From positions 37,157,098 through 37,221,097 of the forward strand of contig OX393549.1 in assembly GCA_947650365.1 (NCBI GenBank): 64,000 nucleotides of DNA, in the 5' to 3' direction. The stretch comes from Chamaelirium japonicum (lineage: Eukaryota; Streptophyta; Magnoliopsida; Liliales; Melanthiaceae). The position numbers and the translations under genes are program-made. Shown here in pieces: positions 1-11,000 of the stretch; the first letter of the stretch is position 1; each line of letters begins with the position of its first letter. Under the pieces are notes generated by a model. The model saw only the letters and a list, made by a program, of their open reading frames with translations, searched no databases and had not been told where the DNA came from.

Positions 1-233
1 GTTCCCAGCACATGACGGGCCCCACGGTTAGGAGTTCGGATCTCCATCAGGCTCCGATTGGTCGGTCAATCCCGGTCGATGGGTCCGACCCGCATCACAG
101 CCTAATGCAGACGGGCTGGTGTCCATTTCATTTCGGGTCTCATGCGCGCGGTCCAACCTACCGGGTCGATCGACTGGAGGAGATCCGAATTCCACGGTTA
201 GAGACACGTCTGAGCATGAATCTTTGCCAGCTG

Positions 234-411
234 AGTTCAGGGAAAATTTTCAGCACATCCTGCGTACCATACGACCGTGGGGCCAACTGCTCCGGAGTCT
301 ATCCGCATGTCTACCCCATGTACTGGGGCCTGCTACACCATAGCTCTTGAATCGCAGGGACCCTGCGGTTGTATGGTACGAAGGATGTGCTAAATTTTTT
401 TCCCTTAGTTC
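234..411. mobile_element. 168-bp foldback MITE with 5-bp TSD
   Basis: Two arms of about 40 bp (239-278 and 367-406) are inverted copies of each other, starting AGGGAAAA and including GCACATCCT and GTACCATAC words, separated by roughly 90 bp. The element is flanked on both sides by AGTTC (234-238 and 407-411), which reads as a 5-bp target-site duplication. There is no coding capacity. The superfamily is not assigned; a non-autonomous TIR element is the simplest reading. Confidence 0.6.
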
Positions 412-919
412 AAATCACTTACAGTTGGTCGACCGGGCCCGGCACACATCACGGCCGTACCATAGCAAGGGATCCAAAGTGAATTGCACTCCAGCCGACG
501 GGGTGTGTGTGTAGCTATAATGAGCTCCAGGCCCACGAACCAAGCCGATCGATCGGAGTAGATTTGAACTTTTGCCAACTACCTGTGTCTAGCCTGTCAA
601 TTGGGATAAATTGGGTCGGTCAAGGTCTATCCAAATCTGGTCCGAACTCAAAGCCCATATGCTACTAAGGCTATTGGCCATTGTGGCTACCTTCGCCGTC
701 GCACTGTGCATAAGCTTCAACAAGAGTTTAGCCTTTATCGGTTAGTATGCATCATTTGTGCTTACCCCCCTGAAGTTTAGTCTAAAATCACTTAACCCCT
801 CTATAGTTTTAAAACTATATTTGCCCCCTTCAATTCAGATGGGGGGGGGGGGTCTTGCCGTCGAAGGCGGCCCAATGCTGTTCCGTTAAGTGTGTTGCCG
901 CCGAAGGCACGGGCATGCA
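412..919. other. Non-coding repeat-like stretch
   Basis: No credible gene is visible. The stretch includes a run of 12 G at 841-852 and CT-poor, moderately GC-rich sequence. Its right end leads into the Helitron-like terminus at 893-923. Confidence 0.5.
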
Positions 920-923
920 CTAG
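893..923 (+). mobile_element. Helitron-like 3' terminus
   Basis: A short TGCC/GGCA stem is followed by CGGGCATGCA and then CTAG (920-923) next to a T. This is the known architecture of plant Helitron 3' ends: a small hairpin about 10 nt upstream of CTRR, with insertion between A and T. The matching 5' TC end was not located, so the element's extent is unknown. The same sequence pattern recurs at 2279-2296 and, less perfectly, at 33,875-33,900. Confidence 0.45.
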
Positions 924-1112
924 TCACTTTATCTTAGATAGCACATCCATAGAAAATCAGCACATTCTAAAGCCTCTAAGTGCATCAAATATAAAAGGTT
1001 TTATCGACCGTCCGTTTTAATCATTAATTTGAAGAGCACATTTGATAAGCCTAGAGGCTTTAGAATGTGCTGATTTTTTGTGGATGTGCTATTTAAGACA
1101 AGGTGATTATGC
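924..1112. repeat. Inverted repeat (foldback) with ~70-bp arms
   Basis: The left arm (about 924-990) and right arm (about 1040-1110) are near-complementary. They share TAGCACATCC, AATCAGCACATTCTAAAGCC and ATCAAAT words, around a loop of about 50 bp. No coding capacity is present. It belongs to the same family as the foldback at 1405-1590. Confidence 0.6.
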
Positions 1113-1202
1113 TCACAAAAAATCAACAACTTCTGAAACCTATCTAATGATTTGAAAATCAGTGTAAAAATTTGAATGCAAAAACAGTGTCCTCCGATCC
1201 TG

Positions 1203-1306
<104 letters not shown>

Positions 1307-1356
1307 ATGGGGTATAGGTTGGCGGCCTATTTCGATGAAATGGGCAACCACCCATT

Positions 1357-1640
1357 TGATGCCCCTTGGAGTCTTAGAATGTCCTGATTTTTTGTGAACA
1401 TAAGCACCTTACCTTAGATAGAACACCTACAAAAAATCAGCACATTCTAAAACTTTTAGAGGCATCAAATGTTATATTTCAGATTAACAGTTACAATGGA
1501 CGTTCGATAAAACTTCTACCATTTGATGCTCCTAGGAGTTTTACAATGTACTGATTTTTTGTGGGTGTTCTATCTAAGATAAGATGCTTATGCTCATAAA
1601 AAATCAGCACATTCTAAAACTCCTAATGGCTTCAAATGGG
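1357..1640. repeat. Second foldback of the 924-1112 family
   Basis: Arms at about 1405-1470 and 1522-1590 are inverted copies sharing the ATCAGCACATTCTAAAA and TTAGATAGAACACC words. Partial extra arms lie at 1372-1410 and 1597-1635. Together with the foldback at 924-1112 this forms a cluster of alternating inverted units with the microsatellite in its middle. Confidence 0.55.
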
Positions 1641-1909
1641 CGGCTGCTCATTTCGCCGAAATAGCCTGACAGCTCATTTCATGTTTCCTCTCTCTCTCTA
1701 CATATATATATATATGTATATATTACATGTTATATTACATGTTAGGGCAATTCAGGTTATTTACAACCCTACCATCCTCAAAATCACACAAGACAAGTTT
1801 CGGAGAAGTTGTCCATCCGATCGAATTCTACTTATCTAATACACTCAATCTCTCCTCAAATCAAACAGATAAAAAAACCTCTCAAATCCATCAAAACTGA
1901 AACCCACGA

Positions 1910-1950
1910 TTATAACCGCCCCCTCCTAAAATCCCTCAAAACCGATCACA

Positions 1951-1993
<43 letters not shown>

Positions 1994-2225
1994 GTTTCTC
2001 TCTCTGTCTCTCCGTTACTCTCTCTCTCCGGGTTGGGTGGGGGCCTAACCGCCCTCCCTTCAAATCCTCAAAACTGATCGATCGCACCCCTCTCTCTCTC
2101 TCTCTGTCACTCTCTCTCCATTTCTCTCTCCGGTGGGGGCCTAACCGCCCCCCTAAAATCTCTCATAATAGATCGCACCCCTCCCCTCTCTCTCTCTCTC
2201 TCTCACTCCGGGTTGGGTGGCGGCG
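1910..2225. repeat. Three degenerate ~100-130 bp CT-rich units
   Basis: Each unit reads approximately: CTAAAATC or CAAATCC, TCAAAACTGATC, CACCCC, a (CT)n run, CCGGGTTGGGTGG, then GGGCCTAACCGCCC. Units start near 1923, 2058 and 2154. The (CT)n tracts account for the length variation. No coding potential is credible. Confidence 0.6.
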
Positions 2226-2264
2226 GGGAGGGGGTGGGTTTGGGGGGGAGTGGGGGTTTGGTCC

Positions 2265-2296
2265 GCTTCATGCCAATCGGCACGGGTATGCACTAG
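2265..2296 (+). mobile_element. Helitron-like 3' terminus
   Basis: TGCCAATCGGCA forms a 4-bp stem, followed by CGGGTATGCA and CTAG (2293-2296). TATATATAT follows directly, the kind of AT target Helitrons prefer. It closely matches the terminus at 893-923, so both probably belong to one family. Confidence 0.5.
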
Positions 2297-2380
2297 TATA
2301 TATATATGGGGCTCGGGATGCTGAACTCGAGTTCACTATTCAAATGGTGAACTCGAATGGAGAACCTGTCACGTGTCCTG

Positions 2381-2866
2381 TGCAAGGTTCTAAAAAGCGC
2401 TAGGCGCTAGTCGGGAGGTGGGGGGCTGCCTAGCGCCTAGGCGGGGCCTAGGCGTTTTGCTATTTTTTAATTATTATTTTGATATTATATAATATATATA
2501 TGTTTAAAAATTAATATAAGTTCAAGATTATCCTAAACCATTATTTTAAAGAACAAGTATATAACCATAATTCAAGATTGAGTGATTAACAAGAATAAAA
2601 GAAAACATGGTCCGCCTGGTCCGCCTAGCCCACCTCAGCCCACCTGGCCCGCCTAGCTAGCCTCAGCCCGCCTGGCCAGCCTAGCTCCGCCTAGACCACC
2701 TAGGCGGCCCGCCTTACCCCGCCTAGACTACCTAGGCGATCGCCTTGCCTCGCCTAGCTCCGCTTGGGAGCTTGGCCGCTTTTCTTGAGCGCCTAGGGCC
2801 TAGGCGAGGAGGTGGGGGTCTGCCTAGAGCCTAGCGGCCGCCTGGGCTGCTTTTTAGAACACTGCA
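2381..2866. mobile_element. 478-bp non-autonomous TIR element rich in CCTAGGCG
   Basis: The inverted termini GTTCTAAAAAGC (2387-2398) and GCTTTTTAGAAC (2849-2860) bound the element, and TGCA lies outside both ends (2381-2384, 2863-2866) as a possible TSD. The ends are packed with CGCCTAGGCG-type self-complementary words around an AT-rich core near 2460-2600, so the element can form a long imperfect hairpin. No ORF of note is present, and the superfamily is uncertain. Confidence 0.55.
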
Positions 2867-5800
2867 TTAAAGACGAAGCCAAGAGCTAGAAGCAAGCCCA
2901 TCATCAAGGAATGATAATAAATTATGGAAGGGGACATCTATAAGACCCTTACGATGGCCAAAGGATGAAGAGATTACGGTTTCATCTTAGATTTGGTTGA
3001 ACTAAGCCGGGCCTCCTAACAAGGAACTTAATGGACTACGACATAGTACCTTCACTAGTTTTGAAGCCCTTAGGATTCATTAGGTTAGCCACAAACAACT
3101 AAGTTTTCATGTGAAGTGGATGATAGTGGTCAGTATCATTGCCTACACTAAAAAAGGCAGTCCACTAGAACTCCCATTGTTCACAGAAAAATGATTATTG
3201 TGTTTAACAATGATCAAATAAGTGCTAATTTGGAAACAAACTTTTCATTATTTCGAAGCCCTATGACAAAATACCACTTCCTAAGCTGGTATGGAGTATT
3301 GTTCATTGTGGTAAGCTTCGATAAGAATCTTTATAAACTGTGAATTCATGACAAAACATGACTATTTAATATTTAACATTCGTTATGTCTCATATAAAAT
3401 CAACATCCATAATATAGAAAATCATTTTTTTTTAAACTAATCTTTTCTAATAATAGACCTAAAATGAGTTTAGTTTTATATAAGGAGCCCAAACGTTTAC
3501 TAAATTACTAAAAAAAAGCCGAATGTTTTTTTTACAAAAAAATAACTTTCAACCCCATGTGTCCACATGTGTTCTCAAAGTGTCCAAGGCGTATCCGGTA
3601 AAAAAAAATAAGATTAAAAAAATTGGACACGTACGAAAAGTATCCGACTCGTGTATGATACAGACAACACCTCTAGGGAAGTGTCCATGCTTCCTATGAC
3701 TGTAAAGATATTGTAGGCGGGTATTTTCGCCTACCCGTTCGTGGCGTGCCAAACAAACCTAGTCGGATGAAGTATGAACCAAACACGACTAAGGCCTGTC
3801 GACCGGCCCGCAGTGACTAGGCCCAAGGAGCATCCGTGTAGGCCTAGTCATCTCAAACAGGCCACCCCGGCCCACGTAGGCTGGTTACAACAACTATGAC
3901 CGCTGGGTGTATGTCGGGCCAGCTTGAGTTGAACCTCAGAAGCATGCCCCTGGCAGCGGACGTGCAGGTCGTGGCGCACAGAGACGTAACCTACCGACGA
4001 CCTGCTCACCGATCGCCCTCCCTATGGAGAAGACAAACCGACCTGATTGGAATACCTCCCAGCTAGCCGAATCCCAAGCAGGTCTGCTAGCCTGGACTGA
4101 CCCCCATTCTTGGCACCCATCATGAACCCGGGTTGGCAGGGGATGATCGTAACTTCCTATTACGACTAAGGACGAATATAGAATGTGTTATGCAAGTTCC
4201 TATCCGGGCTATCCAATAGAATCTGCCATATCCACCCAGACGAGATCTCCGCGATCCTAACAAATCCATGTGTCACTGCCTTGATCCACGGAACTGTCTT
4301 ACAACTGACACCATCATGCAATATATACACGCCCTCTCCATGAGGGCCATATAACACGATCCGCCCTATTCATACCCTAGAACTTGCCTCTTCCCTTCTC
4401 ATCTGAATTGAGCTCATCGGGGGTACCTTGGCTCGTAGAAAAATTTTGTTCAGTGAAGAAGGAGCCGGCAGAGTACGCATCATCCGACGACTGGGGGTGT
4501 AGTGTATTAAAAACACACTACTATATGAATGACTATATAAATATATGGAAAAATAGTTCATATTCAATGCTATTAAAATTATTTAATAAATAAAGCAATG
4601 GGAGAAAAAGACCTAATTCTGCTTCGAATCTGTTCGTCCAGGATTGATTTGATCGTTTTGGTCTGATTTGACGTATTAAGTCCAAAATGGAGTCGAAATG
4701 TGTGAAACATGTCCATAATGGTTATAAAGTTTTGGGTGGTAGACTCTGATCGGCTAGGCCTAAATTTGAACTGTTACGACCGATTCACTAATTCAGTTAT
4801 GTATCTGGCCGAATTCTCAAACCATGGTCCATACATGTTCTGTTGATGTTCTTGCTCCAACGTTGGACCTAAAAAAATTATTGTTTCCTTAAATCGGCAA
4901 AATATACTACATATCTAAGTTTTAGATCTTGGATTCGATGGGCATTTTGGTCAAACACTTAATCAAAATGAATCAATCGCCAAACAAACCAGAGTACTTT
5001 TGTTTCCATGTCGGAACTATGGAAAAGCGGAACATATTTTTAAGGATTCCAAATAATGCCGGAACTATGGAAAAGCTAAACATATTTTTAAGGATTCCAA
5101 ATAAAGCCGGAAATGTGGAAATGCTAAACATATACTAAGAAAAGTACCAAAACAATTAAATGGAATGATATATGAATATGTGGTTTAATGAAGATAGGAA
5201 AACTTTACAATGCGTGAATTTCAATACATTGTTTTCGATACATGATAATCTACACAACACAAACATTACAGGTGCAAAAACTCATCTTATACATCAGTAA
5301 CTTGATTCTGGTTGGAATTATGATGTATTGCTCAAAAAAGCATCTTGACCTATCTAAATCTTTAATATGTTGAAACATGTGTTTCAACTCGTCTTAAATG
5401 CATACTTAATAAACCAATTTAATTTCATTTGGTTGAATAAAGCTCAATAAAGTTTATCGCCTGAAGGGAAGCAATCTTCATAGTTATCAAACATTGTTTA
5501 GTATGTTGGTCCATTTCATGATTTGCATAGTCCAATTATTATTCTTCTTCTTCGGATTCTCCCAACAAGGGCAGGAGTCTTCCTTGGAAGTAGTAGCAAT
5601 GAGGCAAAATTCCCCTGAATCAAGTCAGTTTTAAGCCAATTGACATTACATTTCTTTCTTCTCGTGGACCGGCAGACATGGAAAGACCAGTGTCAGATGG
5701 CGGGTCAGACCGAGGAGTCGGTCAAGTGAAGGGATTTTCTCTACTGTACATTAGTAAAGTGTTTGGAACATTCGTCTGAAATAAAAGATTTGGATGAAAC

Positions 5801-6044
5801 CCTAGATATTTTGCATAAGCATGGGCACCCTAACCCTAGTACTTAGTTGTTGTCTGATCATGCATGAAGTAGGAAACATGTGAGTGCCAACAATGACAGC
5901 AAGAAAGCCTTATCTCATTATATAAGTGAAGTCCAAATCGATTTTCATTTTCTCCTTATTTCTTTTTAAGTCACTTGTATGATGATTGTAATGTGTTTCG
6001 TTGTTGACTCATAAACTGAATGGGTAATGCTTACCATGTTACAG
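2867..6044. other. Intergenic/intronic sequence with old TE remnants
   Basis: No gene is recognised. Roughly 3750-4500 is GC-richer than its surroundings, with phrases that look like an old gypsy LTR or leader (for example the stretch around 4370-4490), but no boundaries or TSD can be defined. A 48-bp tandem repeat is listed separately. The last part must include intron sequence if the exon at 6045 is part of a gene: a T-rich tract and ACAG acceptor end at 6044. Confidence 0.4.
5013..5132. repeat. 48-bp tandem repeat, 2.5 copies
   Basis: Units begin with GGAACTATGGAAAAGC at 5013 and 5061, plus a diverged partial unit at 5109. The length is a multiple of three, so an ORF runs through it on the + strand, but nothing else supports coding. 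Confidence 0.8.
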
Positions 6045-6135
6045 GCGGTTGGCTAAGCTCGAAATGTTGAAGCGGCGTGGTAAGGGACCACCAAAGAAAG
6101 GGCAAGGAAGGCGTGCCGTTAAGCGCAACAAATAA
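6045..6135 (+). CDS. Terminal exon of mitochondrial ribosomal protein mS33-like gene (partial)
   Basis: Read from the intron acceptor (T-rich tract, then ACAG at 6041-6044), the sequence encodes RLAKLEMLKRRGKGPPKKG, continues with a basic tail ending KRNK, and stops with TAA at 6133-6135. This lysine/arginine-rich C-terminus with GKGPPKKGQG matches what I know of plant and animal small-subunit mitochondrial ribosomal protein S33 (mS33), a short protein of the mitoribosome head. Only about 30 of an expected ~100 residues lie here. I searched by eye upstream to position 1 and did not find the preceding exon, so either a long, transposon-filled intron reaches beyond the window or this is a detached gene fragment. 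The absence of stops, the good acceptor and the conserved residues favour a real exon. Other basic-tail proteins are the alternative. Confidence 0.65.
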
Positions 6136-7264
6136 GTTCACCACATTGCTGCTGCTTGTTTTTCCTCCCTATTTTGATCATCATGGAATCTGTCTGTGTT
6201 CAATAAATTCAAGGAATGTTAATGGTTTTCATGGCGGACTGTTGATCTCGAAAGAGCATGCATGCTCTTAGAACTTAATTACATAGAATTTATTATGTTG
6301 TCACTCTCTATGCATACAACTGATGTTGGATGCGAACATAGCTGCGATCAATACTTCCTCCTGCTGCTCTGGCGGGTAGTAGTCAAACTCCATGTTCAGC
6401 TGTGCTTCACCATGAGATGCCCTTCTGTGGGGCGTTCAACCAATCTCAGGTGACCTCGCCTACCCGGAGCGAGATCAGTTCACCATCTTTGACGCAGGTG
6501 TATCGTTATGAGATCGAACCTTGACACCCATGAGCTGTCTCACTGCCGACAACTAGTATGGGTCTTCATTATTCCCGCGGTAATTCATTGTTTTCTTCTC
6601 TTTTTTTATTTCAGCATTCATGTAAATTCTGATGTGCAGACTAGCTTCATTGGTTGGTAGATTAACTGATCATGTGGGAAATGTGTGTAGAGCTTGCTTA
6701 TAAACTGTTCTATGTGTTCTGAAGTGGGTGCAGCTCCAGACTTTGTCAGGCAACAAGGGCTCCCACCCATTGGATGGAAAATAGACGACTGATTTCTAGA
6801 GATGAAAGTTACATAGTGGGAATCTGAATGAAAAGAAATATCTGGTGATACATTTCAGATTAACTCTTAACTGTGATCCCTCAGCATATTTCTTTCCTTG
6901 AGCCATGGATAAAACCAGGGATTTTCAACACCAAACTTATTTTCTCAATGAACTCACTGATCATTTTTGAAGACCTTGGCCTGCAGTAAGATCAATCAGA
7001 TCAATATAGCTGATAGACGGATTCGATTCCTTACATCAGTTCGTACTTCCTCTGGTTTTCTACGATTGGTACTCGACACGTCCAAGGGAGTGCACGGTCA
7101 TCGTTGAGCGTGATTCACGGTGCCAATCATCGGCTGGCAGCACCAATAATCGGTGTTAGACATGACAGGTGGCTAGGGTTTGAAGAGAATAGAATCAATC
7201 TTTAGGAGACTAAGCTCAATATATATACATAAGACCGTGCACCATAACCTGACCTGTCCATAAA
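6136..7264. other. Probable 3' UTR and downstream sequence of the mS33-like exon
   Basis: Low-repeat, AT-rich sequence follows the stop codon with no further ORF of interest. A 3' UTR would lie in the first several hundred bases, but I cannot place a polyadenylation site with confidence. This is the most gene-like, least repetitive kilobase of the window. Confidence 0.4.
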
Positions 7265-7300
7265 CTAGTGCATGCTCATGGCTGTCGGCACTGCAGCGAG
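7265..7300 (-). mobile_element. Helitron-like 3' terminus, minus strand
   Basis: Read on the minus strand the sequence ends GAGCATGCACTAG followed by T, the same GCATGCACTAG end as at 913-923. The element would extend to the right. A GTGCCGATTGGCAC hairpin at about 7396-7409 is close to the hairpin sequence at 2265-2276, so related material is scattered here. The 5' end was not located. Confidence 0.35.
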
Positions 7301-7409
7301 CCGCTTTCAGCGGCAACACGCCTGAACTAGTTCAGTACCAAAACACTTTCGACGACAAAACCTGCATTCATAGGGGACACCCATTTCCCTGCTCGTGCCG
7401 ATTGGCACG

Positions 7410-7990
7410 AAGAGGGCGCCTTCGGCGAGACCAACTCCCCCTCCCCCTTATAATCGATCAAACAAACTTGTCTCTGCTCGAACGAATTTCTCGAGATCAA
7501 CCAGATGGTTTGGGGCGGCCAAAATTTCAACATGCAGGTTTCTATCCGTTGATGCGAATAACGATCACAGGATAAACGGTCAGGATTAATGCAATTTCAA
7601 TGGCCCGTGATTTTAGGGGTTTAGTGCAGTTTAAATGGGTTGTGATTTGAAACCAAGGAGAGATTGTGCGTTGATTTTTGAACGAATGGTTAAATCTATT
7701 CGGTTCATTTTTGTCCAGTCAGTTTGTCCTAGTCAACTTTTTTGTTCCGTTTTGTTTAGTCAGCACAAAACCGATGTCCCTTGTTATATAGATACGTTGA
7801 CACTTTCCGGTTGAGTGCTCTTTAGTTCCCACTCTATATTTTGCTACATGTTAGCTAGGAGCCCCAAGAATGGGGAAGCCACCTCGGATCCGTTAGAGAT
7901 GCTCTTACTTCATATAAGGGGTCCAGCATCCAAATTCCATTTCATCTCTTTTCTCAATAAGTTTACTATTAATTTTTGATAAAATTGAGC

Positions 7991-7992
<2 letters not shown>
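7410..7992. other. Non-coding stretch before the satellite array
   Basis: No gene is recognised. The sequence is AT-rich and ordinary, ending at the (CT)n microsatellite. Confidence 0.5.

Positions 7993-8045
<53 letters not shown>
7993..8045. repeat. (CT)n microsatellite
   Basis: An uninterrupted CT dinucleotide run of about 53 bp lies 40 bp left of the satellite array. Confidence 0.95.
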
Positions 8046-8047
<2 letters not shown>

Positions 8048-8084
8048 AGTTTGTGCTGTGTTAAATACTCGAGTGCTTAATCGT

Positions 8085-11000
8085 ATGGCGACATTCATTC
8101 GTACAAATGAATTAGAATGGCTACATTCATACGAATGTATTAGATTGGCTCGTACGAATGAATTAGAATGGCTACCTTCGTACGAATGAATTAGAATGGC
8201 CACATTCGTTCGTACGAATGAATTAGAATGACTACATTCGTACTAATGTATTAGATTGGCTCGTACGAATGAATTAGAATGGCTACCTTCGTACGAATGA
8301 ATTAGAACTGCTACATTCATTCATACGAATGAATTAGAATGGCTACATTCATACAAATGAATTAAATTGCCTCGTACGAATGAATTAGAATGGCTACCTT
8401 CGTACGAATTCATTAGAATGGCTATATTCATTCGTACGAATGAATTAGAATGGCTACATTCGTACGAATGTATTAGATTGGCTCATACGAATGAATTAGA
8501 ATGACAACCTTCGTACGAATGAATTAGAATGGATACATTCGTTCGTACGAATGAATTAGAATGGCTACATTCGTACGAATGTATTAGATTGGTTCGTACG
8601 AATGAATTAGAATAGCTACATTCATATGAATGAATTAGAAAGGCTACCTTCATACGAATGAATTAGAATGGCTATATTCATACGAATGTATTAAATTGGC
8701 TCGTACAAATGAATTAGAATAGCTACCTTCATACGAATGAATTAGAATGGCTAGATTCATACGTGCAAGTGAATTAGAATGGATAAATTCGTACGAATGT
8801 ATTAGATTGGCTTGTACGAATGAATTAGAATAGCTACCTTGATACGAATGAATTAGAATGGTTACATTCATTCGTACGAAAGAATTAGAATGGCTCCATT
8901 CGTACAAATGTATTAGATTGTCTCATACGAATGAATTAGAATGGCTACCTTAGTACGAATGAAATAGAATGGTAATATTCGTTCGTATGAATAAATTAGA
9001 ATAGCTACATTCATATAACTGTATTAGAATGGCTCATACGATTGAATTAGAATGGCTACCTTCGTACGAATGAATTAGAATGGCTACCTTCGTACGAATA
9101 AATTAGAATTGCTACATTTGTACGAATGCATTAGATTAGCTCGTACGAATGAATTAGAATAGCTACCTTCGTACGAATGAATTTGAATGGCTACATTCGT
9201 TCGTACGAATAAATTAGAATGGCTACATTCGTATGAATGTATTAGATTGGCTCGTACAAATGAATTAAAATGGCTACCTTCATACGAATGAATTAGAATG
9301 GCTACATTCGTTCTTACGAATGAATTAGAATGGCTACATTCGTACAAATGTATTAGATTGGCTTGTACGTATGAATTCGACTGGCTACCTTCGTACGAAT
9401 GAATTAGAATGGTTACATTCATTCGTACGAATGAATTAAAATGGCTACATTCGTATGAATGTATTAGATTGTCTCGTACGAATGAATTATAATGGCTACC
9501 TTCGTACGAATAAATTAGAATTGCTATATTCGTTCATACGAATGAATTAGAATGGCGACATTCGTACGAATGTATTAGATTGGTTATCTTCGTACGAATG
9601 AATTAGAATGGCTACATTCGTATGAATGTATTAGATTGGCTCGTATGAATGAACTAGAATGGCTACCTTCGTTCGAATGAATTTGAATTGCTACATTCGT
9701 TCGTACGAATAAATTAGAATGGCTACATTCGTACAAATGTATTAGATTGGCTCGTACGAATGAGTTAGAATGGCTACTTTCGTACGAATGAATTAGAATG
9801 GCTACATTCGATCGTACGAATGAATTAGAATGGCTACCTTCGCACGAATGAATTAGAATGGCTACATTCGTTCGTACGAATGAATTAGAATGGCTACATT
9901 CGTACGAATGTATTAGATTGGCTCGTACGATTGAATTAGAATTGTTACGTTCGTACGAATGAATTAGAATAGCTACATTCGTTCATACGAATAAATTAGA
10001 ATGGCTACATTCATACGAATATATTAGATTGGCTCGTACGAATGAATTAGAATGGCTACCTATGTATGAATGAATTAGAATAACTACATTCGTTCGTACG
10101 AATGAATTAGAATGACTATATTCGTGCACATGTATTAAATTGGGTCGTACGAATGAATTAGAATAGCTACATTCGTACGAATGAATTAGAATGGCTACAT
10201 TCGTTCATACGAATGAGAATGGCTGCATTCGTACGAATGGGTTAGATTGGCTCGTACGAAAGGCTTAGAATGGCTACCTTCGTACGAATAAATTAGAATG
10301 GCTATATTTGTTTGTACGAATGAATTAGAATGGTTACATTCGTACGAATGTATTAGATTGGCTCATACGAATGAATTAGAATGGCAATATTCGTTCGTAC
10401 GAATGAATTAGAATGGCTGCATTCGTACTAGTGTATTAGATTGGATCGTACGAATGAATTAGAATTGCTACCTTCGTACGAATGAATTAGAATGGCTACA
10501 TTCATACGACTGTATTATATTGGCTCGTACGAATGAATTAGAATGGCTATCTTTATACGAATGAATTAGAATGGCTATATTCATTCGTACGAATGAATTA
10601 GAATGACTATATTCTTACGAATGTATTAGATTGGCTCATACGAATGAATTATAATGGCTACCTTCATACGAATGAATTAGAATGGCTACATTCGTTCATA
10701 CAAAATAATTAGAATGGCTACATTCGTACGAATGTATTAGATTGGCTCGTACGAATGAATTAGAATGGCTACCTTCGTACGAATGAATTTGAATTGCTAC
10801 ATTCGTTCGTACAAATGAATAAGAATGGCTACATTCGTACGATTGTATTAGATTGGCTTTTACGAATGAATTAGAATGGCTACCTTTCATACGAATGAAT
10901 TAGAATGGCTACATTCGTACGAATGTATTATATTGGATCCTACGAATAAATTAGAATGGCTACCTTCATACGAATGAATTAGAATGGCTACATTCATTCA

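Noticed and set aside
3750-4500. A definable gypsy LTR
   Set aside because: Composition and some phrases suggest an old LTR, but no ends, TSD, PBS or PPT could be placed.
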